Below, one piece after another: positions 31,801-40,914 of a stretch of 64,000 nucleotides of DNA (its first letter is position 1; every line of letters starts with the position of its first letter). Both the position numbers and the translations under genes were made by a program. Origin of the DNA: Solimonas marina (GTDB lineage: Bacteria > Pseudomonadota > Gammaproteobacteria > Nevskiales > Nevskiaceae); NCBI RefSeq assembly GCF_012241385.1, contig NZ_JAAVXB010000007.1, positions 177,509 to 241,508 on the forward strand, read 5' to 3'. Below the pieces are notes generated by a model that saw nothing but the letters and a program-made list of their open reading frames with translations, was not told where the DNA came from and ran no database searches.

Positions 31801-34527
31801 CCCCTTGCAGGTGGCGACGCGCTGCCAGTCGGAGACATAGCGCGTGATGTAGGCATTGCCGGCACCCTTGACCCGCGCGCCCTTGGTCAGCTTGCGCTCG
31901 ATCTTCACGTAGTACGGCGCACCGCTCTGCGGCTGGCCGTCGCGATCGACGACCAGCGTGCCGAGCGTGGCCGGCGTGCCGGCGCGCACCCAGCCATGCT
32001 GCTCGATGCCGATGTAGCGGTCGCGGCCGAAATACGGAATGCGGGCCTGGCCGACGATGGACGCACCGCGATCGTCCTGTACCGTCGCCTCGACCACCAG
32101 CTTGCCGACCAGCACCGACGCGTCGCCCGGCACGATCGTGGTCTGCCAGGCGCCGTTGCCATCGAGCGTCGCTTGCTGATCGACCAGCGGCGCGGTGTCG
32201 CGGCCGCCCGGCTGCCAGGTGTCGAAGTCGTAGCGCTGCGCCAGTGTGTTGTGCGGCTCGAACGGCGCCGACTCGACGCGCGCGGTGATGCGCGCCTGCG
32301 CATTGGCGAACGGGCCGCCGCCGTGCAGGGTCGCGCGCACCTCGGCGCCGATCTCGCGGCCCGGCGCCGCCTCGTCACCGCGCAACTCGGCGCTGACGTG
32401 AAACGGCGCCGGCACGAAATCCGAGACCAGCACCCGCAACGGCGACAGCGTCAGGTCGTCGGCATACGAAGGCTGCAGTTCGGCGCGATACCAGCCGACC
32501 GCGGCGCTGCGCGGCAGCTTCAACTCACCGTCGATCGCGCCGAACGCCGACAGTCGCAGATCCTTGCGCTCCTGCACCGTGTTGCCGGTCGGGTCGATGA
32601 TGCGCAGCGTGTAGCTGTGATCCGGCGCCGGCGCCAGGCTGCGCTGGTCGTCATCGCGGACGTAGAGCTTGTACTGAATGGTGTCGCCGGCGCGGTAGAC
32701 GCCCTGCGCCGTCGTGCCCCAGGCGCGCAGATGACCGTGGCGCGCGCGCCGCCAGTCGTAGATCTGCTCACGCGACGCGCGCCAGGTGTCGATCTCGAAC
32801 TCGTTCGACAGCGGCAGCATCGCCAGGTCCTGGCCCTTGCTGACACGCAACACCAGCGGCGGCTTGTCGTCGTCGTTGACCGACTGGTAGAGCCGCGTCA
32901 GTTGCGGGTCGAGTTCGGCGCCGCCGGGCAGCCAGGCCAGACCGTCGGCGTCGGTCGTCGCCGTGGCCTGAGCCTTGCCCTGCCAACCGTCGAGCACCGC
33001 AACGTCGACGCCGGCCGCCGGCTGACCGTCGGCCATCGACGTCACCCAGACCAGCGTATTGGCGTTGCCGTATTTGGCATGCACTTCCCACGGCGTGACC
33101 TCGGCGAAGAACGGCCGCGGCTTTTTCGACGTCGCCGGCGTACTCGTCAATCCGCCACGCACCACACCACTGTGCGCGCCAAGCAGTTCACGGATTTGCA
33201 GCGGTGTCGCGAACGCCAGATTGCGCACCGGCGGCAGCTTGATCTCGCGCTGGGCGACGGACGTGCCGTCCGCGGTCGTGCGCGAGCCGGACAGCGACAA
33301 ACGATCGAGGTTGGTGACGATCGCCGGTACCTCCGAATCGACATCGGTTTCGAGCACCGCCGGCGAATGCTCGAACACCAGCTTCGGCTCGCGAATCCGT
33401 GTGCGCAGTGTCAGCGCCGTCGTCTTGCCGAGCGCGCGACCGAAACGATCCTGCAGCGTGCCGGCGACCGACAGCTGATACTCGGCTTCGGCTTTCAGCG
33501 GAAACGGCAGACGCACGCGATAGTGCTGGTCCTTGCGGTGATTACCGCGGACCACGACCGCACCGTCGTCGTCCGCACCGCTGCCGTCGTCCTGGTCCGC
33601 GTCATCGCCGGCGTCAGCCTCGGGCTTGGCGTCGCCACGCGGATCGGGCGTGATCTGCAGCGCGGCAAGCAAGTCCGAGCGCGCCACCGGCGCGGTGAAC
33701 ACCAGCGCCACGCCGTCGAGCGGCGCACAGGCCACGCCGGCGTCGACGAGTCGCGTTTGTTGTCCGTCATTGCATTCCAGACCGACCAGTCGCGGCGCCG
33801 CGAAGGTCTGCATGGTCAGCACGTCGCGGCGCTCGGCACCCGGCAACGGCCCCAGCGCCGAACGCAACCCCGGCCCGGCCCGCAGCGCCACCGTCGCGTC
33901 GGCCGGCAGCGGCGACGTCGGTGTCAGCAGCCAGGTCGACCGCGCTTCGCCGTCCGGCGTCCAGAATGGCGTGTCGTCGTCGTAGTACGCCGACGACACG
34001 TCGGCCGCCGCATTGCCGAATCGCACGGCGGTTGCGACCGACGCCGCCGTCACCGGCTGATTGAAGCGCACCATCACCTGCGGCTGCGTCGGGCCGTTCC
34101 ACTGCTCGACACGCGCGTATTGCACGCGCGGCAAGGCGGTCGAGAATCGATACGTCGCCGGCGCCAGCACGCTGCCGTCGAGCGCAACGAATCCGTCTGC
34201 AATCGCCACCGTATAAGCCGTCGCCGCGCGCAGCGACGCGCCGTCGGCCGGCTGGCAGGCCAGGTTTTGCGTATCGAGCCAGCGCCACTGGCAATCAGGC
34301 GACGGCGTGACCGTCACCGGAATCTCATCGCCGCTGCGCTCCATGCGGCCGAGCGGCACCATGTCACGGTCGAACGCCAGCACAATCTGGCTCTTGGCCG
34401 GCACGTCGTCGCCGGCCGGCGTGACGCGCAACAGCTTCAGCGCATCGGCATGTGCGACACCGGCAATGGACAACAGCGCGGCCAGTGCGGCCGCCCGTTC
34501 AAGGCGTGCTGACCTTGATGCGCGCAT
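28888..34527 (-). CDS. yfhM: bacterial alpha-2-macroglobulin family protein with thioester (YfhM-like)
   Basis: This protein has 1879 residues. A signal peptide (MRASRSARLERAAALAALLS ... VAHA) leads to macroglobulin-like domains, an MG2-type region, a bait-like region and an alpha-helical thioester domain. The thioester motif reads YLCWEQRL, the CxEQ site that covalently traps proteases. FTTPDNLSGWRVLAMAV is the conserved A2M region that precedes it. The protein is thought to inhibit host or competitor proteases in the periplasm when the outer membrane is breached, while its partner PBP1C repairs peptidoglycan. It is longer than E. coli YfhM (about 1650). It lacks an obvious lipobox. It overlaps the upstream small gene by 29 nt. 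Confidence 0.92.
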   Translation of the reverse strand: MRASRSARLERAAALAALLSIAGVAHADALKLLRVTPAGDDVPAKSQIVLAFDRDMVPLGRMERSGDEIPVTVTPSPDCQWRWLDTQNLACQPADGASLRAATAYTVAIADGFVALDGSVLAPATYRFSTALPRVQYARVEQWNGPTQPQVMVRFNQPVTAASVATAVRFGNAAADVSSAYYDDDTPFWTPDGEARSTWLLTPTSPLPADATVALRAGPGLRSALGPLPGAERRDVLTMQTFAAPRLVGLECNDGQQTRLVDAGVACAPLDGVALVFTAPVARSDLLAALQITPDPRGDAKPEADAGDDADQDDGSGADDDGAVVVRGNHRKDQHYRVRLPFPLKAEAEYQLSVAGTLQDRFGRALGKTTALTLRTRIREPKLVFEHSPAVLETDVDSEVPAIVTNLDRLSLSGSRTTADGTSVAQREIKLPPVRNLAFATPLQIRELLGAHSGVVRGGLTSTPATSKKPRPFFAEVTPWEVHAKYGNANTLVWVTSMADGQPAAGVDVAVLDGWQGKAQATATTDADGLAWLPGGAELDPQLTRLYQSVNDDDKPPLVLRVSKGQDLAMLPLSNEFEIDTWRASREQIYDWRRARHGHLRAWGTTAQGVYRAGDTIQYKLYVRDDDQRSLAPAPDHSYTLRIIDPTGNTVQERKDLRLSAFGAIDGELKLPRSAAVGWYRAELQPSYADDLTLSPLRVLVSDFVPAPFHVSAELRGDEAAPGREIGAEVRATLHGGGPFANAQARITARVESAPFEPHNTLAQRYDFDTWQPGGRDTAPLVDQQATLDGNGAWQTTIVPGDASVLVGKLVVEATVQDDRGASIVGQARIPYFGRDRYIGIEQHGWVRAGTPATLGTLVVDRDGQPQSGAPYYVKIERKLTKGARVKGAGNAYITRYVSDWQRVATCKGRSHAGGDTCTFTPDAGGELRATAMVQDRHGRLHSSTTCIYAQGNNAVLWEDRPDYSLDVRIDKPSYKVGDVARLFVKNPYPGAQALITVERYGVLTRRLQVLQTATPVIEIPIKPDYLPGAYVSVVVMSPRQSQPIKNGVDLGKPALRIGYAKLQVDDPYRQLKVDVKPSRDEVRPRVPVAVTLQATPRHGDKTPVEFAVAVLDEAVFDLIQGGTTYFDPLQGFTQLDALDLSNYSLLTRLIGRQKFEKKGASSGGDGGGDLSLRSIDKFVAYWNPSLKADADGRAQFTFTTPDNLSGWRVLAMAVTPGDRMGLGQATVHVNKPTEIRSALPNQLSRGDHVDAVFTITNRTPRTRTIDVTIEASGAAQGKTTQRVSLQSFERGKVALPLDVASSGAVHFAVQAGEGDDGDALQADVPVHERPLTVAAAGFSALTAEAPLTVPLKLPPDTPRAELRLDVASSLLGDLGGAFTYMADYPYLCWEQRLTKAVMAAHFEKLHDRLASPPDWPGADTLTQRTLDDAASFQAPGGGMTFFVPKDEHQSPYLSAYTALAFGWLQQMGYQPPAEVWDKLDGYLQTLLHDDLGVDGFGTAELRAQIRAVALAALAQHGKLKAADLQRYQPQLPRMGLFGEALYAQAAAQTAGAAAPLQAAQQRLLARAQQSAGTVLLDDDQSASYPWTLGSKIGSNCAALSALLADDDADEAPLVMKLTRAIAQARGVHTYWINTQANVFCTRALIQYADRYEATPLAMTVRALLDGTELGSAQLADGRSATIAKPLDAEAASAARQLQVRGDGQGRAYVTTTLRYATAPPTEPLQAGLSVSRAYFVRRDGQWQPLGGPLMTVKQGEQLKIELSLSVPAWMTYVVVDDPVPAGLEPVNPDLATASGLSANEMAQASPAYPYPFYYRALRFDVVRFYADSIGAGQYKLAWIGQAVATGTFAVAETHAERMYDPDVFGNGVATRLKVEPGT

Positions 34528-34993
34528 AAATCGCCCCCTGCGGCGTGCCCGACAACACCACCTCGCGATAACCCGCCAGGCCGTGCCAGATGTCTTCGTG
34601 CTCGGTAAATGCGTCGGGTTCGCGGCTCGGCAGGCCGATCACCTTCAGGCTGTCCGGCGCAAACGCCAGATCGGCGCCGCCCATCGGCACGGTGATCCAG
34701 TCCGCGCGGCCCTTGATGTAAGTGATCTCGACGCCGATACCGCCGTAGCGGCAGCGCTCGGAGAACTGGCCCGGCTCGCATTGCTGCGGACTGCCGAGCA
34801 GTGCGCTGATGTCCTGAGGCCGCTTGCCGGCCAGCGCCACGACGTCGACCAGCGACGCCCCCCCGCTCGAAGCGGCAGGACGTTCGAACGCAGCGGTGTA
34901 GTCGAAACGGTCGGCTGCACGGTGGACGAAGAACCACCAGCCCCCGATTCCGAGCACGATCGCCAGCGCGATCAGCGCCAGAATCTTTTTCAT
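34499..34993 (-). CDS. membrane-anchored protein of unknown function
   Basis: This 164-residue protein begins MKKILALIALAIVLGIGGWW, an uncleaved N-terminal anchor or signal, followed by a soluble domain (SLVDVVALAGKRPQDISALLGSP ... CEPGQFSERCRYGGIGVEITYIKG). The two Cys residues may pair. No family is recognised. It is the first gene of the run that continues with the macroglobulin, pbpC and possibly lon, and its end overlaps the macroglobulin start. It could be an envelope partner of that system, but this is inference from position only. Confidence 0.7.
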   Translation of the reverse strand: MKKILALIALAIVLGIGGWWFFVHRAADRFDYTAAFERPAASSGGASLVDVVALAGKRPQDISALLGSPQQCEPGQFSERCRYGGIGVEITYIKGRADWITVPMGGADLAFAPDSLKVIGLPSREPDAFTEHEDIWHGLAGYREVVLSGTPQGAIYARIKVSTP

Positions 34994-35059
34994 GTCGCTT
35001 CCTCCCTGGACACGACTCTAACAGCGTGCTGCGGTGTCTCGCATGAATCCGCGGCCGCT

Positions 35060-35079
35060 AGCGTTATAATGTTACAAAT
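35060..35079. promoter_or_regulatory. Zur-like operator over a -10 box
   Basis: GTTATAATGTTAC (35063-35075) differs at two positions from the gammaproteobacterial Zur core GTTATAATATAAC. It includes a perfect TATAAT (35065-35070) that can serve as the -10 box of the ZIP-like gene starting at 35094. Zinc-dependent repression of that gene is the natural prediction. Confidence 0.5.
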
Positions 35080-35093
35080 CTTCGTGCGCGCCC

Positions 35094-36161
35094 ATGTCCC
35101 TCGTCCTGCTCGCCCTATCGCTCGTCGCGTTGCTCAGTGGACCGCTGCTGTACGCGCTGGCGCGCTCGCGTGCCGGTCTGCTGGCGTTTCTCGACGGCTT
35201 CCTGTTCGTCAGCATCTTCGGCTTGGTATTGATCGAAGTGGTGCCCGGCACGTTTGGCGCCGGTGGCACCTGGAGCTTGTTGTTCGTCGCCATCGGCCTG
35301 CTCGGTCCCAGCCTGCTCGAACGCTGGATCAGCCGCGCACGCCGTGAAGCACACCTCGCGGCGCTGCTCCTGGCAATGGTCGGTCTGGTCATTCACAGTT
35401 TCGGCGACGGTGTCGCGCTGTCGTCCGGCGGCGACGCCCATGTGCCGCTGGCGCTGCCGCTCGCCGTTGCCGTGCACCGCCTGCCGGTCGGCCTGATGAT
35501 CTGGTGGCTGCTGTATCCGGTATTCGGCCGCTGGCCGCCCATGCTGGCACTGCTGGCGATGTGTGCCGGTACGCTGGGCGGCTACCTGACCGGGCCGACG
35601 CTCGGGACCTTGCTGGGCGCCGACGGCTGGGCGTGGTTCCAGGCCCTGGTCGCCGGCACCATCCTGCATGTCGTGTTCGGGCGCCCGCACATCGACCCGC
35701 ACGTACAGCACCCGCACGCGCCGCGCCTGGAAGGGATCGGCAATCTCGTCGCGCTGGTCGGCCTGGTCATGCTGTCGCGGCTCGACGAAGACGCACTGCC
35801 GGCGGCCACCCTGTTTGCCCACTTCGCGCAGATCGGCGCCGCTGCCGCACCGTGGCTGCTGGCGGTCTATCTCGCCGGGGTTCTGCTCCTGTTGCGTGGC
35901 GGTTGGCGCGCCGCCGTCCAGCAAGTGGCCGTTCGCTGGGTCGACGTCAGTGCGATCTGGATCGTTCTCGCCATCCTCGCCGTGGCACTGCTCAGCGCGC
36001 ATATTGACGGCTTCACGCCGTCGCCGCCCGACGCGCCGCACCTGCTGGCGCTGCTGGCACTCGCTGCACTGTATGCCAGTTCGTTGCTGCGCAGCGGCGG
36101 CCGCGCCTGGATCGCCACTGCGCTGCCGCGCCGCGGGCACGCGCATCAGCACGCTCACTGA
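35094..36161 (+). CDS. ZIP-like metal transporter
   Basis: This 355-residue protein has about eight or more membrane segments. It resembles the ZIP family: HSFGDGVALSSGG corresponds to the TM4 metal motif (H-S/N-x2-D-G-x2-G), and AVAVHRLPVGLMIWW corresponds to the TM5 HExPxG motif, with Arg in place of Glu. The loop HIDPHVQHPHAP and the C-terminus (GHAHQHAH) are His-rich, as in metal transporters. Zinc or another divalent metal is the likely substrate. It is larger than usual bacterial ZupT proteins (about 260) because of extra C-terminal helices. A Zur-like box overlaps its promoter. The Glu-to-Arg change at a binuclear metal-site position makes substrate or mechanism uncertain. Confidence 0.6.
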   Translation: MSLVLLALSLVALLSGPLLYALARSRAGLLAFLDGFLFVSIFGLVLIEVVPGTFGAGGTWSLLFVAIGLLGPSLLERWISRARREAHLAALLLAMVGLVIHSFGDGVALSSGGDAHVPLALPLAVAVHRLPVGLMIWWLLYPVFGRWPPMLALLAMCAGTLGGYLTGPTLGTLLGADGWAWFQALVAGTILHVVFGRPHIDPHVQHPHAPRLEGIGNLVALVGLVMLSRLDEDALPAATLFAHFAQIGAAAAPWLLAVYLAGVLLLLRGGWRAAVQQVAVRWVDVSAIWIVLAILAVALLSAHIDGFTPSPPDAPHLLALLALAALYASSLLRSGGRAWIATALPRRGHAHQHAH

Positions 36162-36194
36162 CGCCCCCCAATAAAACGACGAGGAGAAAACCCG

Positions 36195-36716
36195 ATGACG
36201 ATCTCACTGTTCGACGCCACCGTGCCGAACTATCTGCAGATACTCGACGCCAGCATCCACGTCCTCGAACGGGGCCAGCAGCACTGCACCGAGCACGGCA
36301 TCGATCTGCAGGGCATCGTCGAAACCCGGTTGTTCGACGACATGCTGCCGTTCCGCTTCCAGATCCATTCGATCGCCCACCATTCGGGCGGCGCGCTCGA
36401 CGCCCTGCAGAATGGCTTATTCGAACCGCCGGCGCGGCGCTCCGGCGATGACTACGCCGCACTGCAGGCCCTGCTGGTAACGACCCGCGACCGCATCGCC
36501 GGCCTCTCGCCGGCCGACGTCAACGCGCGTTCAGGTGCCGAAGTCGTGTTTCGTGTCGGTGAGTTCCAGCGCAGCTTCACGGCCGAGAATTTCGTCATGT
36601 CGTTTTCGATGCCGAACTTTCATTTCCACGCGGCAACCGCCTACGACATCCTGCGCATGAAGGGCGTGCCGCTCGGCAAGCGCGACTTCATGGGCCGGAT
36701 GCGCGCCCAGAAATAG
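36195..36716 (+). CDS. DUF1993 family protein
   Basis: This 173-residue soluble protein begins MTISLFDATVPNYLQILDAS and contains MLPFRFQIHSIAHHSGGALDALQNG and NFHFHAATAYDILRMKGVPLGKRDFMG, all typical of DUF1993. The family is all-helical with conserved His residues and resembles DinB-like bundles; function is unknown. It has a good ribosome site (GAGGAG) and follows the ZIP-like gene by 33 nt, so co-transcription is likely. Confidence 0.9.
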   Translation: MTISLFDATVPNYLQILDASIHVLERGQQHCTEHGIDLQGIVETRLFDDMLPFRFQIHSIAHHSGGALDALQNGLFEPPARRSGDDYAALQALLVTTRDRIAGLSPADVNARSGAEVVFRVGEFQRSFTAENFVMSFSMPNFHFHAATAYDILRMKGVPLGKRDFMGRMRAQK

Positions 36717-36753
36717 CAGCTGCTATCGTCACCTTGATTCAACGAGAGTGCCC

Positions 36754-37563
36754 ATGATCGTCAAGCGCGAAAATCCGCAGATCACCCAACTGCGCGAGCA
36801 GGTGAACCGCAACCCCGAGCACGCCGCCGACGCGGTACTCGCCGCGGCAGAGGCCGGCGATGTCGACGCTCAGGTCCTGCTCGGGCAGATGCTGCTCGAA
36901 GGGCGCGGCATCGCACGCGATCCGGCCCTGGCACTTCGTTGGTTCCAGTCCGCCGCCAAGCTCAAGCATCCGATGGCGCTGAACCTCATCGGGCGCTGCC
37001 TGGAACACGGCCTGGGCTGCCGTCAGAACGTCGAGGATGCAGCGGCGTACTACCGCGTCTCCGCCGAGATGGGCCTCGACTGGGGCCTGTATCACTACGC
37101 CAATCTGATGATCACCGGCCAAGGCAAGGTGCCGCGCGACGCCGCACACGCGGTCGTGCTCTACCAGCGCGCCGCGGAAACCGGACACGCGATGTCGATG
37201 CACATGCTCGGCTGCTGCTATGAAGATGGCGTCGGCGTGCCGGTCGATATCGACCAGGCCCAGCAGTGGTATCGACGCGCGGCGGAAAGTGGCGATTTTC
37301 GAGCCCAGTATCGGCACGCCGCGACGCTCATCGCACAGGACGACATCGAGGGTGCGGCGCCCTGGCTCGACAGCGTGCGCGCCAACGGCAACCTGAAATT
37401 CCTGCGCAGCATCCGCACCGAGCTGCTGACCAGCCCGGATGCGCGCCTGCGCGCGTACGCCGAAGCCTTCCACGAGCGCGCGGCCGAACTCGGTGATTCA
37501 TCCGACCGCGATGCATGGATCATCGCCCGCGTCGGCACCGCATCCGCCTCGACCACGCAGTAG
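36754..37563 (+). CDS. Sel1-like repeat protein
   Basis: This protein of about 269 residues contains Sel1-like (TPR-related) repeats from about residue 30 to 185. Examples are AQVLLGQMLLEGRGIARDPALALRWFQSAA, ALNLIGRCLEHGLGCRQNVEDAAAYY and SMHMLGCCYEDGVGVPVDIDQAQQWYRRAAE. Sel1 proteins act as protein-interaction scaffolds. It has no signal peptide, so it is cytoplasmic. The ATG at 36754 is preferred to a GTG six bases upstream. It lies 37 nt after the DUF1993 gene on the same strand. Confidence 0.88.
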   Translation: MIVKRENPQITQLREQVNRNPEHAADAVLAAAEAGDVDAQVLLGQMLLEGRGIARDPALALRWFQSAAKLKHPMALNLIGRCLEHGLGCRQNVEDAAAYYRVSAEMGLDWGLYHYANLMITGQGKVPRDAAHAVVLYQRAAETGHAMSMHMLGCCYEDGVGVPVDIDQAQQWYRRAAESGDFRAQYRHAATLIAQDDIEGAAPWLDSVRANGNLKFLRSIRTELLTSPDARLRAYAEAFHERAAELGDSSDRDAWIIARVGTASASTTQ

Positions 37564-37591
37564 GCGCGCACCTCAACCGCGGAGGTCTTTC

Positions 37592-37623
37592 GCAGGAGCG
37601 GTCGCGGCTGGCGCCGCTCCTAC
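37592..37623. repeat. REP-like palindrome
   Basis: GCAGGAGCGG and CCGCTCCTAC are near-perfect inverted arms around TCGCGGCTGGCG. This is the common GTAGGAGCGG extragenic palindrome of pseudomonads and xanthomonads. It follows the Sel1 gene by about 30 nt. Confidence 0.75.
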
Positions 37624-37659
37624 AGATCGCCGCAACGCGCGCTGAACGTACGCCGGACT

Positions 37660-37850
37660 TCAGCCGGCGACACGCGCGATGCGGATCGCCAGTTCCAGGG
37701 CTTGTTCGTCGTTGAGACGCGGGTGAGCGGCGGTGCTTTGCGGGCATAGCCCGCAACCGCGGCGAACGCCCGAGGCAGGACGCCGAGGGCCGGGCTGCTT
37801 GGCGAGCGCAGGACGTGCGAGCCTAGCAGCGCGTCGATCCGCGCAGCGCC
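37660..37850 (-). repeat. 191-bp tandem unit A: copy of the DAHP synthase 3' end plus 128-bp body
   Basis: On the minus strand this unit is a 128-bp body (37850-37723) followed by a 63-bp copy (37722-37660) of the end of the DAHP synthase gene, including the stop codon. The 63-bp part differs from unit B at three positions, one changing Tyr to Asp in RLNYEQALEL. The body is identical to that of unit B and contains a perfect hairpin TGCGGGC-ATA-GCCCGCA. Confidence 0.92.
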
Positions 37851-38041
37851 TCAGCCGGCAACACGCGCGATGCGGATCGCCAGTTCCAGGGCTTGTTCGT
37901 AGTTGAGGCGCGGGTGAGCGGCGGTGCTTTGCGGGCATAGCCCGCAACCGCGGCGAACGCCCGAGGCAGGACGCCGAGGGCCGGGCTGCTTGGCGAGCGC
38001 AGGACGTGCGAGCCTAGCAGCGCGTCGATCCGCGCAGCGCC
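37851..38041 (-). repeat. 191-bp tandem unit B: copy of the DAHP synthase 3' end plus 128-bp body
   Basis: This unit has the same structure and exact length as unit A. Its 63-bp part (37913-37851) differs at one base from the genuine gene end at 38104-38042, and its 128-bp body matches unit A throughout. The series gene end, body, gene end, body, gene end is the pattern left by tandem site-specific insertions that rebuild the target. Confidence 0.92.
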
Positions 38042-39397
<1,356 letters not shown>

Positions 39398-39458
39398 CGG
39401 CAATCAGGTGGGACGCAGTATAGTGGCGCGCCTCCGCGTCCCGCCCCGATCCGCCTCC

Positions 39459-40637
39459 ATGTCCGCACGCCCCGTTATCGGCGAGCATCCGCTCACCGGC
39501 CCGCTGACCCTGTTGTTCGCGTTCGCCTGCGGCGCGATCGCCGCCAACCTCTATTACACGCAGCCACTGCTGGCCCTGCTGGCCCACACCTTCGGCCGCC
39601 GCGAAAGCGATGTGGGGCTGCTGGTGACGCTGACGCAAATCGGCTACGCGACCGGTCTGGCGCTGATCGTGCCGCTCGGCGATCGCCTGGATCGCCGCCG
39701 CCTGATCTGCGGTCTGATGGCGCTCAGCGTCCTGGCGCTGATGGCCAGCGCGCTGAGCGCCAATTTCCTGATGCTCGCGGTGTTGAGCATTGCCGTCGGC
39801 CTGGCGTCTTGCACGGCGCAGTTGCTGGTGCCACTGGCTGCGACGATGGCCGACGACGCCACGCGCGGCAAAGCGGTCGGCACCGTGATGAGCGGCCTGT
39901 TGCTCGGCATCCTGCTGGCGCGCACCGTGTCCGGATTGATCGCCGACCTCGCGGGCTGGCGAGCGGTCTTCGTTTTTGCCTCGGCACTGTCGCTGCTGCT
40001 CTGTGCGCTGCTGGCCTGGAAGCTGCCGCACGACCGCCATCGCGGACCTCTGGCATATGGCGCGCTGATGCGCTCGGTGCTGCAACTGTTCGCCGAGCAG
40101 CCGGTATTGCGCCAGCGCTCGCTGTACGGCGCCTTCGGCTTCGCCGCGTTCAGCCTGTTCTGGACGGCGCTGAGCTTTCTGCTGCGCGCGCCGCCGTACT
40201 CCTTGTCTGAGTCGGCGATCGGCGCCTTCGGCCTGATCGGCGCCGCCGGCGCGCTGGCCGCTAATGCCGCCGGCCGGCTGGCCGACGGCGGCCGCGCCGC
40301 CTTGGCAACGCGCGTCTTCGCGGCGCTGATCCTGCTGTCGTTCGTCTCGCTGTGGATCGGCGTGCATTCGATGACGGCCTTGATCGTCGGCGTCATCGTG
40401 CTCGACATCGGGGTGCAAGGCCTACAGATCACCAATCAAAGTGTGATCTACGCGCTCGATCCACAGGCGCGCAGCCGCATCACGACGGTCTACCTGACCA
40501 GCTATTTCATCGGCGGTGCGCTCGGCTCGACCGCGGCGGGCCTGGCCTTTGCGGCTGGCGGCTGGCCGGGCGTCTGCATCGTCGGCTTGATCATCGGCGC
40601 CATCCTGTGCGGACTGACGCTGCGCCAGCGCCGTTAA
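39459..40637 (+). CDS. MFS transporter (12-helix drug/sugar exporter type)
   Basis: This protein of about 392 residues begins MSARPVIGEHPLTGPLTLLF. Twelve hydrophobic segments are apparent. The MFS loop 2-3 signature is IVPLGDRLDRRRLI. SCTAQLLVPLAATMADDATRGKAVG and YLTSYFIGGALGSTAAGLAF match the uncharacterised YnfM-like / arabinose-efflux branch. It is probably an inner-membrane proton antiporter; the substrate is unknown. The ATG at 39459 lies 61 bp from the divergent DAHP synthase start. A GC-rich hairpin (40675-40697) without a U-tract follows it. Confidence 0.88.
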   Translation: MSARPVIGEHPLTGPLTLLFAFACGAIAANLYYTQPLLALLAHTFGRRESDVGLLVTLTQIGYATGLALIVPLGDRLDRRRLICGLMALSVLALMASALSANFLMLAVLSIAVGLASCTAQLLVPLAATMADDATRGKAVGTVMSGLLLGILLARTVSGLIADLAGWRAVFVFASALSLLLCALLAWKLPHDRHRGPLAYGALMRSVLQLFAEQPVLRQRSLYGAFGFAAFSLFWTALSFLLRAPPYSLSESAIGAFGLIGAAGALAANAAGRLADGGRAALATRVFAALILLSFVSLWIGVHSMTALIVGVIVLDIGVQGLQITNQSVIYALDPQARSRITTVYLTSYFIGGALGSTAAGLAFAAGGWPGVCIVGLIIGAILCGLTLRQRR

Positions 40638-40674
40638 AAAGGACCAAAGTCGGGTCCGACGCGCCCCGGGTGGC

Positions 40675-40914
40675 GTCGCCGCGAATGCCGCGGCGACAGG
40701 GCCGGGTTAAAATGACAAACGCGGTTCCCGAAATGCCGGCCTCGCGGCAGGCTGGCAGTCAGCCAGGGCGGCCATCCTGGCGCCGGGAACCGCCTCGGCT
40801 TTGCGGTATGTGCCGTGCTCCCGGCAGCCAGCGGGTCACGACACCATCCGGTTTGCGACGAACGATATGACCGCCGGGATACCGGCCTCTTAACTTTTTC
40901 GAAAGGTGGAGTAC
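40675..40914 (+). promoter_or_regulatory. structured leader and promoter region of the aldolase gene
   Basis: A 9-bp perfect hairpin (GTCGCCGCG / CGCGGCGAC) is followed by a likely -10 box TAAAAT at 40708-40713. From about the predicted start of transcription, GCGGTTCCCG (40721-40730) pairs perfectly with CGGGAACCGC (40784-40793), enclosing smaller hairpins. The remaining 120 nt reach the aldolase ribosome site. It could be a cis-regulatory RNA or a small RNA; no known riboswitch class was recognised. Confidence 0.45.

Larger units (their letters stand above)
37564..38041. other. intergenic region between Sel1 gene and DAHP synthase gene
   Basis: This 478-bp stretch has no independent gene. 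It holds a REP-like palindrome (37592-37623) and then two complete 191-bp tandem units, each a copy of the 3' end of the adjacent DAHP synthase gene plus a 128-bp body. Short minus-strand frames that end in the duplicated gene tail are by-products of the duplication. Confidence 0.8.

Noticed and set aside
31231..34512. Plus-strand open frame of 1093 codons over the macroglobulin gene
   Set aside because: It is a shadow of a certain gene, with Arg/Gln/His-rich composition and no recognisable domain.
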